DNA of 64,000 bases from Physcomitrium patens (lineage: Eukaryota > Streptophyta > Bryopsida > Funariales > Funariaceae). Below are positions 1 to 11,066 of this stretch, piece by piece. The stretch's first letter is position 1. Every line of letters begins with the position of its first letter. A program made the translations under genes and the position numbers. The notes below the pieces were generated by a model. The model searched no databases. It had not been told where the DNA came from and saw only the letters and a program-made list of their open reading frames with translations. The stretch lies in contig NC_037261.1 in assembly GCF_000002425.4 (NCBI RefSeq), positions 4,428,082 to 4,492,081 on the forward strand, in the 5' to 3' direction.

Positions 1-989
1 CTCTCATAAAATCCATAGAAATAAAAGACCATGATTGTTCTGAAATAAGTAATAGCTAAAGAAGTCCATAAAATCAATGGCAAGGAGTTTTGAATCTTGA
101 AAAAATATCACGTGATTATACAAAACCTTTAACTACCTTCTACATTTGATACTATTAAAAATCTTTCAAAATTAGTTCCAAAATCTTGTATCCAAAATAC
201 TTAGCTATTCAAAAGTCTTGACGAGTTTGAAGAATATGTAATCGTATCCTACCTTCTAGAATATATAATCATTCCTCAAAATAATGTATGTTGTTCTTGA
301 ATTTGAACTTGGAAGTATCATAAGACTTAGAAGAATTATTCTTGATATTATGTACAAGAGGATCAAAAGTCATACTTGATTGAATTTGCTTGATAAATTT
401 TGACTCAATAGTCAATATTGATTTTATTGCTCAAAGATGAAAATATTTTGGTTTCAAAAAAAATATTATTTATTGATCAAAAGATGCATCTCTTTTTTTT
501 AGTACAAGATAAGAATATCTAAAAAGAACATCTAATAAAGCTTATTGTTTTTCATATTGATAAGTGATCTTAAAATCAAATCTTGATAAAATCATGCTCA
601 AACAAGCTTAGCAACAATTCAAAATACGTGCTAATATGAAATATTCAAGATTCTTGTAATTTATATATATAGTAATTAGACTCCATGTTCCTTCTAAATA
701 ATGATATTATTTTTGAAATGAATCTATAATTACAAGGAGTTCTTTATCATAGATCTCATAATTAATCTTGATTTCTAAAAAAAATTGAAATGAAAAGCTA
801 TTAGATGGAGTTTGTCATCTACTCTCATTTGTGATAATACTACACTTAAGGCAAAGTATGATGCATCTATTTCTATAAAAAAATTCCTTGGAAAAGTCAA
901 TACAATATAGAATTGGTGTAAAAATAAACTCATTTTTTAAAGCATCAAATAATAGTTTGACTTCTTTATTCTATTCAAGTTTGTCTTTA
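1..989 (-). pseudogene. B0 RNase H and further 3' pol, decayed
   Basis: Low-coordinate part of the oldest layer, a chromovirus on the minus strand. Between about 780 and 990 the minus strand still spells RNase H pieces such as FTPILYCIDFSKEFF, matching SAPVLYHVDFSKVFF of the better preserved B1 copy at about 33,360. An EVKLLFDALK-like stretch corresponds to EVAFEALK in B1. Below about 780 the sequence should continue toward integrase, but stops and C-to-T changes are so dense that I could align no further motif. The element continues off the left edge, so its 3' LTR is outside the window. It can no longer be translated. Confidence 0.7.
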
Positions 990-1740
990 TAAGTCAAACG
1001 TGTAAATATTGCTACAACTTGAAGAAAATTCTTAATAAAAATTTGATAGTAATTGACAAAGTCTAAAAAGTATTACATATTTTTTACTATTTTTAGAATC
1101 TTCCAATCTATAATAGTCTAAATCTTCTTCAAATCTATCATTAGTCTTTTATTAGAAATGATATATTTTAAGAAGTCAACTTAGATAGTATAGAATATAT
1201 ACTTTTTTAACTTGGAATATAATCATATATTTCTAAGTTTTTGTAAAACACAACAAATATGAACTTTATATTCTTTTGTATTCTTAGAGTAGATAAAGAT
1301 GTTGTCTAAATAACACATGACAAAATTATCAAGAAACTCTCAAAAGACATCATTTATTAGATATTGACAAACAACTAGTGTATTTGTGAGTCCAAAAGGC
1401 ATGACATTATATTCAAAATGTCCAAACTTGGTTCAAAATATAATTTTTCATTCATCTCTTTTTTGAATATATACCAAATTATATGCTCCTTTTAGATCTA
1501 TTTTAATATAGATCTTTTTTTGATTCAATTAATCAAGAAGTCTTGAAATCAAAGATAGAAGATACCTATTTTTAATGGTGATCTTATTAAATCCTTGATA
1601 TTCCACATACATCCATAGAGATGCATCTTTTTTTTTCACAAATAAGATAGAAGCTCGTCCTAGAGATATATAATGATGTATAAAATTCTTAGCCAAGTTT
1701 TCATAAATATAATCCTTAAGTGCAATCAACACATTTTGTA
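990..1740 (-). pseudogene. B0 reverse transcriptase, decayed
   Basis: Fossil RT of a Ty3/gypsy chromovirus. The open stretch at 1,529-1,732 reads NLAKNFI..., ILFVKKKDASLWMYVEYQG and NKITIKNRY, nearly colinear with B1 RT at about 23,300-23,500. Toward lower coordinates come [14 protein letters not shown] at about 1,390-1,430 and the remains of the catalytic loop, YLDN instead of YLDD, at about 1,300-1,340. Most differences from B1 are G-to-A or C-to-T on one strand or the other, as expected for decay of methylated cytosine. Several codons have become stops. The identification rests on a direct comparison within the window. Confidence 0.85.
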
Positions 1741-2505
1741 ATAGACTATAGATTGGTTTAAATGGTGGTTGAACTTATTTGTAAAGATCAATAGAACAAT
1801 CATAAGAATAATATTTTAAAAGAATATCTCCATTTTTTTTTCAAAAACATCTTAAAAATCTTAATATTAGCTAGAAATACGACTTAATATCTTTTCATAA
1901 TTAAAAATAGGTATGGCATATAAAACAAAAGATAATCCTTCTTTTGTAGCATATATAAAAATTCTTGTACCTACTAGTAAGGATTTGGATGTACTAGACT
2001 TATATATTTCTACTTGATTAACGAGATTTTGGATTAAATTATTAGAAAAATTAAACTTATAAGAAATTCAATCTATTTGAAGATTATACTTTCTTAACTA
2101 AGATAATTTTAAAATAATTGGATTAGATAGAGATCATATTATATTAAATATTATTATATTATTATGATCTTTAATTTTTATATCTAAAAGAAAAATCTCA
2201 TACATAATATCTTTAGAAAATAGCAAACAATCATGTATGACTTCTATATGTACACGTTTAGTTTTTTTAACTAATGATATTTCTTATTTTTTGACAAAAT
2301 CTTTATTTATAAAATAGGCTAAGGCTCTTGAATCTAACAAAGCTAAGACTTTGTGATTTTTTGGTCCCAAATAAACTTCTATTGTAAAACAAGATGAAAG
2401 ATTTGAGGAGAAAATAGGACCTTTATTAGGAATTATAGAAGATTTTAGCAGTATGATTCCTATTGTAGCAAGATAAACTTGTTTTTTGATACATTGGCTT
2501 CTTTG
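1741..2505 (-). pseudogene. B0 aspartic protease and linker, decayed
   Basis: Upstream pol of B0. At about 2,300-2,345 the minus strand reads KVLALLDSRALAYF, the counterpart of the B1 protease active site KASALLDSGASAYF, with the DSG glycine changed to arginine. At about 2,390-2,460 it reads GPIFSSNLSSCFTIEVYLGP, matching the start of B1 pol. Positions 1,741-2,290 correspond to the protease-RT linker and are too decayed to translate. The element is interrupted at 2,510 by C and resumes in gag at 44,857. Confidence 0.8.
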
Positions 2506-2510
2506 GCAAC
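2506..2510. repeat. Target-site duplication of C, left copy (GCAAC)
   Basis: GCAAC directly before the C LTR at 2,511 and again at 44,857-44,861 directly after the other LTR. Joining the flanks restores continuous B gag sequence, the equivalent of the segment near 22,495-22,540 in B1. C therefore inserted into B0 and generated a 5-bp duplication. Confidence 0.9.
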
Positions 2511-3209
2511 TGTGATTGTCGTTTTACTTACTCTAACTAATCTAATCAGAGTAAACCTGTATAGGGAAATTCGAACACAGGGAAAGAATACCGCATGAGC
2601 TTACACGTTAGGGTCACACAATTAACTGTATTCCGTACTACTTAAAACACCCAGGAAACACTATAATGCTTTCCACTTCCTAATAATACTCCACCACCAC
2701 TGATAACAACAATGTGTAATCTCGCACTATCCTAAATGACAAAACATAATCATACTATAATCCAAACTCTGGAGTTCTTTACCATTAATTGCCTTCACAT
2801 TACAGTGTTTCACACAAACACAAACTCATTCTCTCTGCTGAACTACAATCAGATTTTCACATTCAATCTTTCTTCTTCCCATTTAATAACAATCATACTT
2901 CCATTCCATAATTCACTTTCACAATATTCAGAAACTCTTAATCTTCTTATTCAAAGAAAATAACAAACAAAAGAAAAGAGGTAGCACCAAACTTACCCCG
3001 GCTCACACTATCACAGTCTGGCCCTTACTTCCTCTCTTCCATCCTCCTTATGCTACCACGAGATACCAACTGCTACATCTCTAATGAAAACTGCTTTTCC
3101 TAACTATTCATCTATTTTACCTACTGAACTACCTTTTCAACAATCATCTATCCTTGTTTACACTATAAACTAAGTATCTACAATCCAGCAAATAACTACT
3201 TATTCTACA
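2511..3209 (-). repeat. C 3' LTR
   Basis: This 699-bp segment is repeated at 44,158-44,856 with the same length and no obvious indels. In element sense it begins TGTAGAATAAG and ends CAATCACA, so it has the usual TG...CA ends. It lies at the 3' side because the polypurine tract abuts it at 3,210 and the primer site abuts the other LTR. Confidence 0.92.
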
Positions 3210-3222
3210 TAGCCCCACTCCC
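3210..3222 (-). other. C polypurine tract
   Basis: In element sense GGGAGTGGGGCTA directly precedes the 3' LTR (TGTAG...). This is the position and composition of the plus-strand primer for reverse transcription. Confidence 0.75.
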
Positions 3223-3287
3223 ATCTGTGCAGCGTCCTCGCAAACATAGAACCGATACATAACTAAAAAAAAACTTTTCCAAAATTT

Positions 3288-4982
3288 CTATTTATCTAAT
3301 ATATCCAATTGATTAATTACTATATTATCCGTTATTGATTCCACCAATTCTGGCTCTAGTGGTACGTCTTCATCTTCTTCCAATATTTTAAGCCACTCCT
3401 TTCTCAACTGGACTGAAAGATCTTCATTGTATTCTCCCAATTCACGGACCTGAGCTTCCAGTTTCATGATCTAGGCATCGCGAAGTTCCAACTGATGTTG
3501 CTGTGGACTCATCCCTTCTGGGACATCTTCAATTGACACTTGAGATTGGCTCGTCACAGTTAACTCTTCCATCAGTTTTGACACCTCATTTTGTAAAACT
3601 TCAATTTCAGACCTCATTTTCTCCATTTCACATCTCAATTGGTTACACAATAACGCTTTCTCTGTCGCCAATAACTCTATCTTGTCCACTTTCGCTTGCA
3701 ACTGGCATTTGAACTTCTCTCATTCCAAATCCCATGACTTCCTATTCTAAATCAATTCGTCCCGTTGTCCTTTCACAATCCGTGAAATCTGTTCTTTTTT
3801 CTTTGTCCAAGCCTCATATTGGAGAACCAATTTCCGCTCCAGGACCAACTTGGCTTCTTCAATTTCTTGAATCCTCAATTTTTACTCCCTATTTTTTCGA
3901 TTTTGATCCAATTTCTTTTTTTTACTGTCCTCCCAATCTCGTTTACTTCTGTCTTCTACATTCAATGCTCGTACCATACAATGTATTTGTGAAATGTGCT
4001 TCAATACGGCATTTTTAAGAGATACTCCTTCAGATAATCGACCTTCTAAAAATACCAACTGGTTGATATCTATCAATAATGGGACTTCATTCTCCTCTTC
4101 CACCGCAATACCACTTGGAACCCGTCTCGCTTCGATAACCGGAATTACTCCTTGAACCACTGTATGACTTGATTCTCCGATTTCGTGTATTACATCCACT
4201 GCATTGTGATTCTGTGCCAACAAATTTTGTTCTCTCTGCAAAGGTGCTGATACTAGTATAGGATTTTCTTCTTCTGATGGTGGTTGACACAATGTGTGCG
4301 CGATGACAGCATACACATAATTTGAACAAAGCAAGGATGTAAACTTCCCCAATTTGAACTTAGCTCCTATCTCCGCATGAATACGAGTAGCTACGTAAGC
4401 CGCCCAGTTGAACACCATCCCTTCAAACGTCCCTACTGCTGCATACAAAAATAGTTTTGACACATATGTGGGGTGTCGGTACAATCCTAACCGCCTCAGC
4501 ACGAACCGCAATCATTCCACATATTCTGGTGTAATCACCTCCTGAGTCCGCCATCCTTGGCTCCTTTCAAAGGATGACATTCCTCCCTTGAAATATCTAC
4601 CTGGGCTGAAATCGCTTGACTCATCAGTCCCTATTGCCATCTCTCCAATGGGAAGAAACAACACCTTTTCCAAGATTGTTTCATCAGTCCCAATAATTCG
4701 TCCTTGAACGACACTCGATCCATCCTTGGAGTCGTAATTCTTAATGTATTCCTCGACTAATGACACATTGATTGATGGTAAACGCTCTGAATGGTACAAA
4801 AATTGGAACAGCTTTGCAGTCTGAAAATCCCTTATTTTTTTCTGTGTCCAACAGATTTCTAACTTCATCTGCTCTATATTGGTAACGATTATCATAGACG
4901 ATGGTTTTGCTGTGCGTTTAGCTCTCACATTCTGGCCACTTTCATCTCTGTCTACAGCTCTCTTGGTACTTTCAATCGCCAT
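3288..4982 (-). pseudogene. C extra 3' ORF: globular N-terminal half plus long coiled coil, function unknown
   Basis: One reading frame of about 564 codons runs from ATG at 4,982 to TAG at 3,288. It lies between the integrase end (5,304) and the 3' LTR. It is broken by in-frame stops, including those at 4,512-4,514 (TGA), 3,882-3,884 and 3,471-3,473. The N-terminal half is globular, with motifs such as LFQFLYHSERLPSINVSLVE and KVLFLPIGE. The C-terminal third is charged and heptad-like, as in KIELLATEKALLCNQLR and MRSEIEVLQNEVSKLMEEL, so a coiled coil is likely. No signal peptide or membrane span is evident, which argues against a classical envelope. The position matches the env-like or accessory ORF of Athila/Tat elements. 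I do not recognise the protein. The intact frame between stops suggests it was coding when C inserted. Confidence 0.65.
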
Positions 4983-5303
4983 GACTCAAATGCTTACACG
5001 TCCTAACTGTCAATGCGACTCTCCAGTATGCCCGAAACACTAAAATGAAACACAAATAAGCAATAACAGAATATAACACCACAGAATAACCCTTAATAGG
5101 AGCCCTACTCCTATTCTATTACTTAGTGATGAGAACGACAACATGGTATCCATACTGTCCATTTTTCACTTCCTTCGCATTTGACACAATAGTGATAACT
5201 AAATATCCTTGCAGCCGCCTCTACACCTTATACCAGAATTAGGTCCCTCCTGAGTCCATTCGAAGTCCCCTCCCGTCAAATGAAATAAAATCCGTCCCGG
5301 ATT
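4983..5303. other. C spacer between integrase and the 3' ORF
   Basis: About 320 bp without an ORF separates the integrase stop from the start codon of the 3' ORF. I see no clear promoter or splice signals in it. An internal promoter or a spliced mRNA would be needed to express the downstream ORF. Confidence 0.5.
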
Positions 5304-5707
5304 TTAGGTATTATATAACCGTAAACGATTCCCATTAATGCGGGTACTGAAACGATGGCCCGTGAAATCCTCCAATTGAACAGACCCATTGGAAAATCCT
5401 TCAATTACGCGATATGGTCCATGCCAGCGAACTTTAAATTTTTCCGGAAAATGATTGAATTGGCTGTCATACAACAATACCAAATCATTGGGCATAAAAT
5501 ACTTCGGCCGCAGTTTACTATCATAGTAACTCTTCCTCCGTTTTTGAGTGGCTTCCTCGTGGAATAGAGCGACAGCCCGTATTTCATCCAATTCCTCCAA
5601 TTTCATCAATCGAGAGTGTAATGAATCGGTGTCATTAAGGCGTTCGTCTAAGGCAATACGTAAACCGAGAACCTCCAATTCGATAGGTAAAATTGTCTCT
5701 TGACTGT
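5304..5707 (-). pseudogene. C integrase, C-terminal fragment
   Basis: The last 130 or so codons of a Ty3/gypsy integrase. It shows ALFHEEATQKRRKSYYDSKL, then the C-terminal GPY/F module KFKVRWHGPYRVIEGFSNGS, ending RLRLYNT. The frame is open to the stop at 5,304 but begins abruptly at 5,707, where the A1 LTR starts. The zinc-binding domain and DDE core of this integrase are absent from the window. The typical next module in this class is the 3' accessory ORF, which is present. Confidence 0.85.
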
Positions 5708-5879
5708 TGTCGTATTACGTGCTTTCCTGCTCGAGAACGTGCCGGGCGTCTGGCTGTAATAGGTAGTATGGAGATTCGCCGATAGTCAAGCAGTCTATCA
5801 GTTTTTGACTGCTGGAATATAAACGACTGCAACAATGTACCGTAAATCTATATGGATGCTCTTCGACTGCTTATCGAAG

Positions 5880-5914
<35 letters not shown>

Positions 5915-7039
5915 CCAGTCGGTGGGTCTCTAGACGTTACAGAGAACCCCGAACAACCCAAACTGTTAATCTTCAATACCCCTTTGTACTTACGATCTTG
6001 TATCAACTGACAGTCCTGTTAGATTAACCCAATAAATTTCATTCACTCCGCATACTCAATCCTATAGACACCCTTTTAATCCTTCAATCACAGACGTAAC
6101 TCGATTTTACAAAACAGTCAAGAGTATTCAAACCCACTTCATTTAAAAATCCCGATTCACCATTACAACACTGACTTCAGCAGCGATTGCCTCAGTCTTC
6201 CCAAAACTCTACAAAGAAGAAAAATCCAAATTCTATGTCTTTCCTTCTCTGACCCGAAGCATGAAGCTCCTCTCTCTAATTCCCTTGATCTTCAAAACCC
6301 TCCAATGAAAAACCCGAACTGGTAACCTTCCAAAAGCTTGAAAAAAAACTCGCTCCCCCCCCCGATTCTCCCCTAACCTTATCCTTTGAATTTCTTCAAT
6401 CTTCCATCTTAGATCCGGAATTGGCTCCCGCCATCAGAGCTTAGATCCAAAATTGGCTCACGTCATCAAGGCCTTTTCCTCCGTTTTTACCTTTAAGAGA
6501 TCCATTTACCATAAACAACGTTCCTTGAAACGACACAGAGAACAGGACGGCCCGAAACAGAATCGAAACCCCGTAATCGGGACCACATCGAGTCGCCCGA
6601 CCAATTCAGGTCCCATATTGGGTAAGATGCCCGTAGTACCCTGGATGCTTGCGTAATTGGGTCAAATTGGTCTTCGCGTCAGACTGGCTGAGGCCCGTAG
6701 TAAGACCTGGATTTTCCCGTAACTAGACTGCATTGAGTTGCCCCACCAATACAGGTCTCATATTAGATAAGAGGACCCGGATTGGATTCTCGAAATTGGA
6801 TCCAATTGGCTCTTCAAACCCATCGTGTGAATTGGTCCTTCTCATCCTGCTAACTCCCGTTATTAGAATCGAACAGAGCATTTCAGTATGCCCCGGCTGA
6901 CTGTAACGGGGTGACTGAACTTGACCACTCAATATTTGCGCTGGAGTTGGTCGATGCTCCCAATATTTGAGGTAACTGAATATTAATAAAATTCCCCTTT
7001 CTTTTTATTTTCACTGTATACTCGTGTTACAACACGACA
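5708..7039 (-). repeat. A1 3' LTR
   Basis: 1,332 bp. On the plus strand it begins TGTCGTATTACG and ends AACACGACA; in element sense it is TGTCGTGTTGT...CGTAATACGACA with a 6-bp terminal inverted repeat. The element-sense start contains the near-palindrome TCGTGTT-GT-AACACGA. A run of 33 T at 5,882-5,914 is an expansion of the T5 found here in the sibling LTRs. Internally it carries degenerate repeats containing AATTGG and TTACGGG. Confidence 0.92.
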
Positions 7040-7051
7040 TCCACCCCCTCT
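7040..7051 (-). other. A1 polypurine tract
   Basis: In element sense AGAGGGGGTGGA lies directly before the LTR. The same tract precedes the A4 3' LTR at 31,644-31,655, and a slightly changed one precedes the A3 3' LTR at 40,007-40,018. Confidence 0.8.
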
Positions 7052-7176
7052 GAACTTGTGCATCCTCCGGTATGTACCAATTTACCCAATTGCTGTTTGA
7101 TTCAGAATATATCTCCTACGTCTTTGTCCAGTTCGTCTTCGTCACCTTCATTATCCATATCACTTTCATCTTCTTG

Positions 7177-8571
7177 CTACGGAATCTCTGTACCTTCATT
7201 AAGGTCTTCCATATTCATCTCTGCATGTCTTGGTTTAAATATTTTTACTCTCTTCTCTACAATTGATATTTTTAATTTTGTACCATCTAACTCCCGTAAT
7301 GAGTAAGTCGCATTATCATGAACAGTTGTTACAACATATGGTCCAAACCAACGTTTTGAAAATTTCCGCAAAGTACTATGTTGATTATCCAGACTATTGT
7401 CATAAACAAGTACCCAGTCACCTTCCTCGATTGCTTTTGGTCTCAATCGATGTTGCTTATCGAATCGCGCCTTGTTTTGTAACCTTGCTCTTTATAACCT
7501 TTCCAATGCTATCTGGACATCTTCCGTTCTTTGCTCCAATTGTCGAATCCTAATAGCCAAAAGTTCTTCTCTTGTCAATCCATCTTCCCATGGTAGCATA
7601 CTCCAAGTAAGTACCTTTTCTTCAATCGGCATAATTGGTTTTTGACCTGTCATAAGTTCTACTGGCATATATCCTGTCACCGAACTATGTGTTGTTCGGT
7701 CAGCCCATAATGCAAATGAAAAAAGCCGTGGCCACTCTTTAACTTTCCCATTACAAGCTTTAACCAATGCTTTCACAATCGGCGGGTGACCGCGTTCGCT
7801 TTTCGCATTCCCTTCCGGATTATAAGCAGTAGTCAGTGATAGTTTAACTCCACATTTTTCAAAGAACTTACGAGCTTCTTGTGCATTTAATTCTCCACGA
7901 TCTGCAGTGATTTTTCCTACGCACCCGTAACGGCAAATGACATCTTCAAGCAAAAACCTACAAATCCCCTCTGTAGATTTTGTCCTCAATGCTCTTCCTT
8001 CTACTTGATTTGATAAATCTTCACGAGCTAAAACCAAATATCTCATCTGCCATAACCCAACCGGCATAATAACCAAATCAACAACCCATTTCAAATGAAT
8101 AGCCAGAGGATACGTAGGATGAAGACCATCTCGATGTCGGATATTAGAATACGATTGACAGATTTCACATGACTCTACAAATGAGAGCACATCTCGATAC
8201 ATATTTTTCCACCAATATCGTTCCTTGAGTTTAGCAAAAGTAGCCCAGATTCCTCTATGCCCTGCCCATAAACTATCATGAAACTCCTTTAATAATTTTA
8301 GTTTTTCTTCCCTTTTGCCTACCACTCGTTGTGGCATCCCAATTCCTTTCTTCGGTCTCTTCCATAAGAATCCATCTCGAAGTAAAAATCCATATGCTTT
8401 TTTTCTTATTTGTTTGAATTTTTCAATAGACCAATTCCCCTGCTTAGACAAGGTATTCAAATAATGACCAATATCCAATAATTCTCCTTCATAAGATTCT
8501 TCAAGAAATAGCTTGTCTTCTCTGTTGAGATTTGATATTGAATAGAATTTCAATCCGACATCATCAATGTC
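7177..8571 (-). pseudogene. A1 integrase
   Basis: Integrase part of A pol, in frame with RT-RNase H but cut off by a TAA at 8,572 and again by a TAA at 7,492-7,494. Both stops are absent from A4. It contains an HHCC zinc module (FHDSLWAGHRG ... CEICQ), then core residues in VVDLVIMPVG, ITADRGELN and NAKSERGHPP. The spacing fits the catalytic D, D and E. The C-terminal module has KFSKRWFGPYVVTTV, a GPY/F-type motif. There is no chromodomain. The frame ends EGTEIP at a TAG (7,177-7,179) shared by all A copies, after which an acidic tail continues in frame. The motifs ADRTTHSSVTGYMPVE and TWSMLPWEDGLT look to me like fungal Ty3/gypsy integrases. Confidence 0.85.
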
Positions 8572-10602
8572 TTAAACCATTTCGTCCTCCCTCTCGTATC
8601 TTGCTCGAGATAGCATGTCTGCTACTAAATTGTCCTTTCCAGTGATATGCTTAAATTCTGGATTTAGTGACTTAATATAAGCAATCCATCTCAACATTGC
8701 AATATCTGGCGTTGAATAGTTAATAATCATTCCAAGCAAAGGCAAGCAATCTGTTTCAATTACTACTACTGCCCCAATCAAATAGTCTTTTTCAGCTTTC
8801 ATAGCCGAAACGACTCTCCAAAGTTCTCTTTTGACTTGCGAATATGCATGCTGACGAATACTTAAAACTTTAGCCCCAAATCGAACTGCAAATCTACTCC
8901 CATTCGAATCATCTTGACCCACAGCCCATCCAACGGCAATTAGACTAGCGTCTACAGTAAGAATCACTGGTCTATTGCACTTATAATCAACCTTCCTCAA
9001 TATTGGAGGTGACATCAATAATTTCTTCAATCTTTGCATTGCCTGAATATGCCTTTCTTTCCATTGAAATCGGTAACCCTTGCGTAACAGTTCATATAAT
9101 GGATCCGCTATGTGAGCAAAATGAGGGATCCAGATTTGATAAAATACACATGCACCCAAAAACCTGCGAACCTCTGTTAAGGAACCACAATCCTCTTTCA
9201 TCCTTCCAATTGCATCAACTTTAGTCGAATCTGGTTTTCTTCCGTAAGATCCGCATAAATGTCCAACAATTACAACCTCTCGCACTCCAAATACGGACTT
9301 CATACCCGATAATGTAAGATGAACTTCTCCAAGCCGAGTTAAAATCTTTTCACAATCTTGTATATGATCAACAACATATCTGCGACACCCCCTCGTATCT
9401 AAAGTTTCATCCTTGTCTCCTTCTTTGCATCCTTTTATAGGAACATCATCCAGAAAAGGCATAGTCTTTTCCGGGATAAAATCTCTCAATACCTTATTCA
9501 TCCCATTCATCATATGCGCAACTGAGTTGGTCGCGCCTTGAGGAAGAGTGCACATTCTAATCAATCCAAGTGGTGTCCTCATTGTTGTCATATCTCTACT
9601 TCCTTCGGCAAGTTGAAATTGATCATAACCTGAATACAAGTCACCCATTGAATAGATCGCCCTTCCAACAAACGCCTCAGCAAATTCATCCACAATGGGT
9701 CCAATTCCTACATTTTTGACAGTTACCGCATTCACAGGCTGCATATGTTGAATAAACCGTAGTGATCCATTCTTCTTAGGTACCGTAAACCATCGACTAG
9801 AATACGGCGCAAACGAGGGTTCCAATATTTTCAACTTTATCTTTTCTTTTAATAGTTCCACCAATTTAAGTAAATGTGCCCTCGGTACTAGAATCGGTCT
9901 TAGATTCCAAGGTACATGCGGTACAGTGAAGATAACCATAGGTGTTACAATATTTGGATCCACACACCCAATTTCATGAGATTCGAAGGCAAACGATCTA
10001 CCTTGTTTACCCAACATCTTTTTGAAGCAAGTAATTTCCTCTGGCAATAAAGAACCATCAGAACCAATCTTCAATTCTTCAAAAGTCTCTTTAGTAAACT
10101 GATGTCCAATACTCATTGGATCTCTTAAACTTGCTTCTTTTGATGCTTCTCCCATTTGTTCTTTAGAATCCTCTGGTAATGGTCCGGCAACAGGCTTTAC
10201 CTTCTTATCTGCCGTTTTATATCTCGTCTCTACTGTAACTTCTGGTGCTTGAAAAGATTCAAGCATGGTATAAACCTCTCTCGAATGAATCTCAACAATC
10301 TTATCGTTATCTCCTAACCCAATAGATGTAATCAATTCCAATGAATCTTCCAGCCCATTATCTTCATAAACACCCAAAATCCTCTCATCATCTTGCAATG
10401 TACCTATCTTGCGTAACTGTCCTTCAATATCATATAATCTTTTTCTTTCTTTTCTTTTAAAATCATCAACTTTCTTATACATAATATTTCCATTCTCCAA
10501 TATACCAATAAAACTCGCATCAAAGGCACCTTCATCTCGCGAGAGTACCTCCTCTTTTGTACCTCCATAATCTCGCTTTACAGTGGTACCTCTCCAAAAT
10601 CC
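8572..10602 (-). CDS. A1 reverse transcriptase-RNase H (intact reading frame)
   Basis: The only uninterrupted A-family RT-RNase H in the window, at least 642 codons. The first ATG-like start is not decisive, because the frame is open upstream to about 10,602 and overlaps the end of protease by about 25 nt in the -1 frame. RT motifs in order: WNLRPILVPRAHLLKL, SRWFTVPKKNGSLRF, YSMGDLYSGYDQFQL (first catalytic Asp), LPQGATNS, and MPFLDDVPIKG near residue 350, where FLDD replaces the usual YxDD. RNase H follows with LTVDAS, VKRELW, ETDCLPLLG and DNLVADMLSR, giving the D-E-D-D set. It would copy the element RNA into cDNA. Both halves look catalytically complete, but gag and integrase of this copy are broken, so it is not autonomous. 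Confidence 0.9.
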   Translation of the reverse strand, partial: GFWRGTTVKRDYGGTKEEVLSRDEGAFDASFIGILENGNIMYKKVDDFKRKERKRLYDIEGQLRKIGTLQDDERILGVYEDNGLEDSLELITSIGLGDNDKIVEIHSREVYTMLESFQAPEVTVETRYKTADKKVKPVAGPLPEDSKEQMGEASKEASLRDPMSIGHQFTKETFEELKIGSDGSLLPEEITCFKKMLGKQGRSFAFESHEIGCVDPNIVTPMVIFTVPHVPWNLRPILVPRAHLLKLVELLKEKIKLKILEPSFAPYSSRWFTVPKKNGSLRFIQHMQPVNAVTVKNVGIGPIVDEFAEAFVGRAIYSMGDLYSGYDQFQLAEGSRDMTTMRTPLGLIRMCTLPQGATNSVAHMMNGMNKVLRDFIPEKTMPFLDDVPIKGCKEGDKDETLDTRGCRRYVVDHIQDCEKILTRLGEVHLTLSGMKSVFGVREVVIVGHLCGSYGRKPDSTKVDAIGRMKEDCGSLTEVRRFLGACVFYQIWIPHFAHIADPLYELLRKGYRFQWKERHIQAMQRLKKLLMSPPILRKVDYKCNRPVILTVDASLIAVGWAVGQDDSNGSRFAVRFGAKVLSIRQHAYSQVKRELWRVVSAMKAEKDYLIGAVVVIETDCLPLLGMIINYSTPDIAMLRWIAYIKSLNPEFKHITGKDNLVADMLSRARYEREDEMV

Positions 10603-11066
10603 TTAAATCCTTCAACAATCTTTGGCAATGGTTTCTCCCTCAACCTATCTCGATTCCGTTCATGGTTTGGAGGTACTGTTAGAAATTGTACAGCTTTCCT
10701 CCCATCTTCGCTCCGTACCCTTGCATAAGTAGAACCATCGTCAAGTACCTTTGTTTCCATCCGTGTTGCCGTGATATAAGGTTGTCCTAAAATCAACGGA
10801 TAAGACGTTGTATCTTGAACGAAGAAATGTTGCTCCGTCGCAACATCCCCAATCCGAATTTTGACATCTGGACAAGCTCCATATAATTCACCCCATGTGT
10901 TATTAGCTGCTCGTATTGCCCATCCATGTTCCATATCAATTGGCCATTTTTTCTTCTTATAAAGATCTTTAGACATGAGATTTATTTCAAAACCATGGTC
11001 CACCAAGGCAACTATTGGTTCTTCTATATCTCCTACCTTCACCAATACCTCAGTAGTTGCCCTTGC
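10578..11066 (-). CDS. A1 aspartic protease domain (DHG active site)
   Basis: Retropepsin-like domain in the same frame as gag but behind the gag TGA (11,067-11,069). The active-site segment is ALVDHGFEINLMS. The fold signature ALVD.G...NLM is clear, but the usual Ser/Thr after the catalytic Asp is His. The second half has YPLILGQPYITATRME, matching the ILG hydrophobic strand of retropepsins. It ends at a TAA (10,578), where the RT frame already overlaps at -1. The same DHG is present in A2 and A4 (DHGF) and A3 (DHGY), so it is a family trait and not damage in one copy. Confidence 0.85.
   Translation of the reverse strand, partial: ARATTEVLVKVGDIEEPIVALVDHGFEINLMSKDLYKKKKWPIDMEHGWAIRAANNTWGELYGACPDVKIRIGDVATEQHFFVQDTTSYPLILGQPYITATRMETKVLDDGSTYARVRSEDGRKAVQFLTVPPNHERNRDRLREKPLPKIVEGFKDFGEVPL

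Noticed and set aside
2736-2963. 75-codon ORF present twice (2,736-2,963 and 44,383-44,610) as a conserved small gene
   Set aside because: Both copies lie in the C LTRs at the same LTR position. They are conserved only because LTRs are duplicates.
5882-5914. T33 tract as a poly(A) tail of a retrogene or LINE on the minus strand
   Set aside because: It lies inside the A1 3' LTR at a place where sibling LTRs have T5 followed by GCCCC, so it is a local slippage expansion. No retrogene or TSD adjoins it.
7058-7306. Plus-strand serine-rich ORF (also antisense in A3 and A4)
   Set aside because: Antisense of the acidic tail and integrase C terminus of family A.
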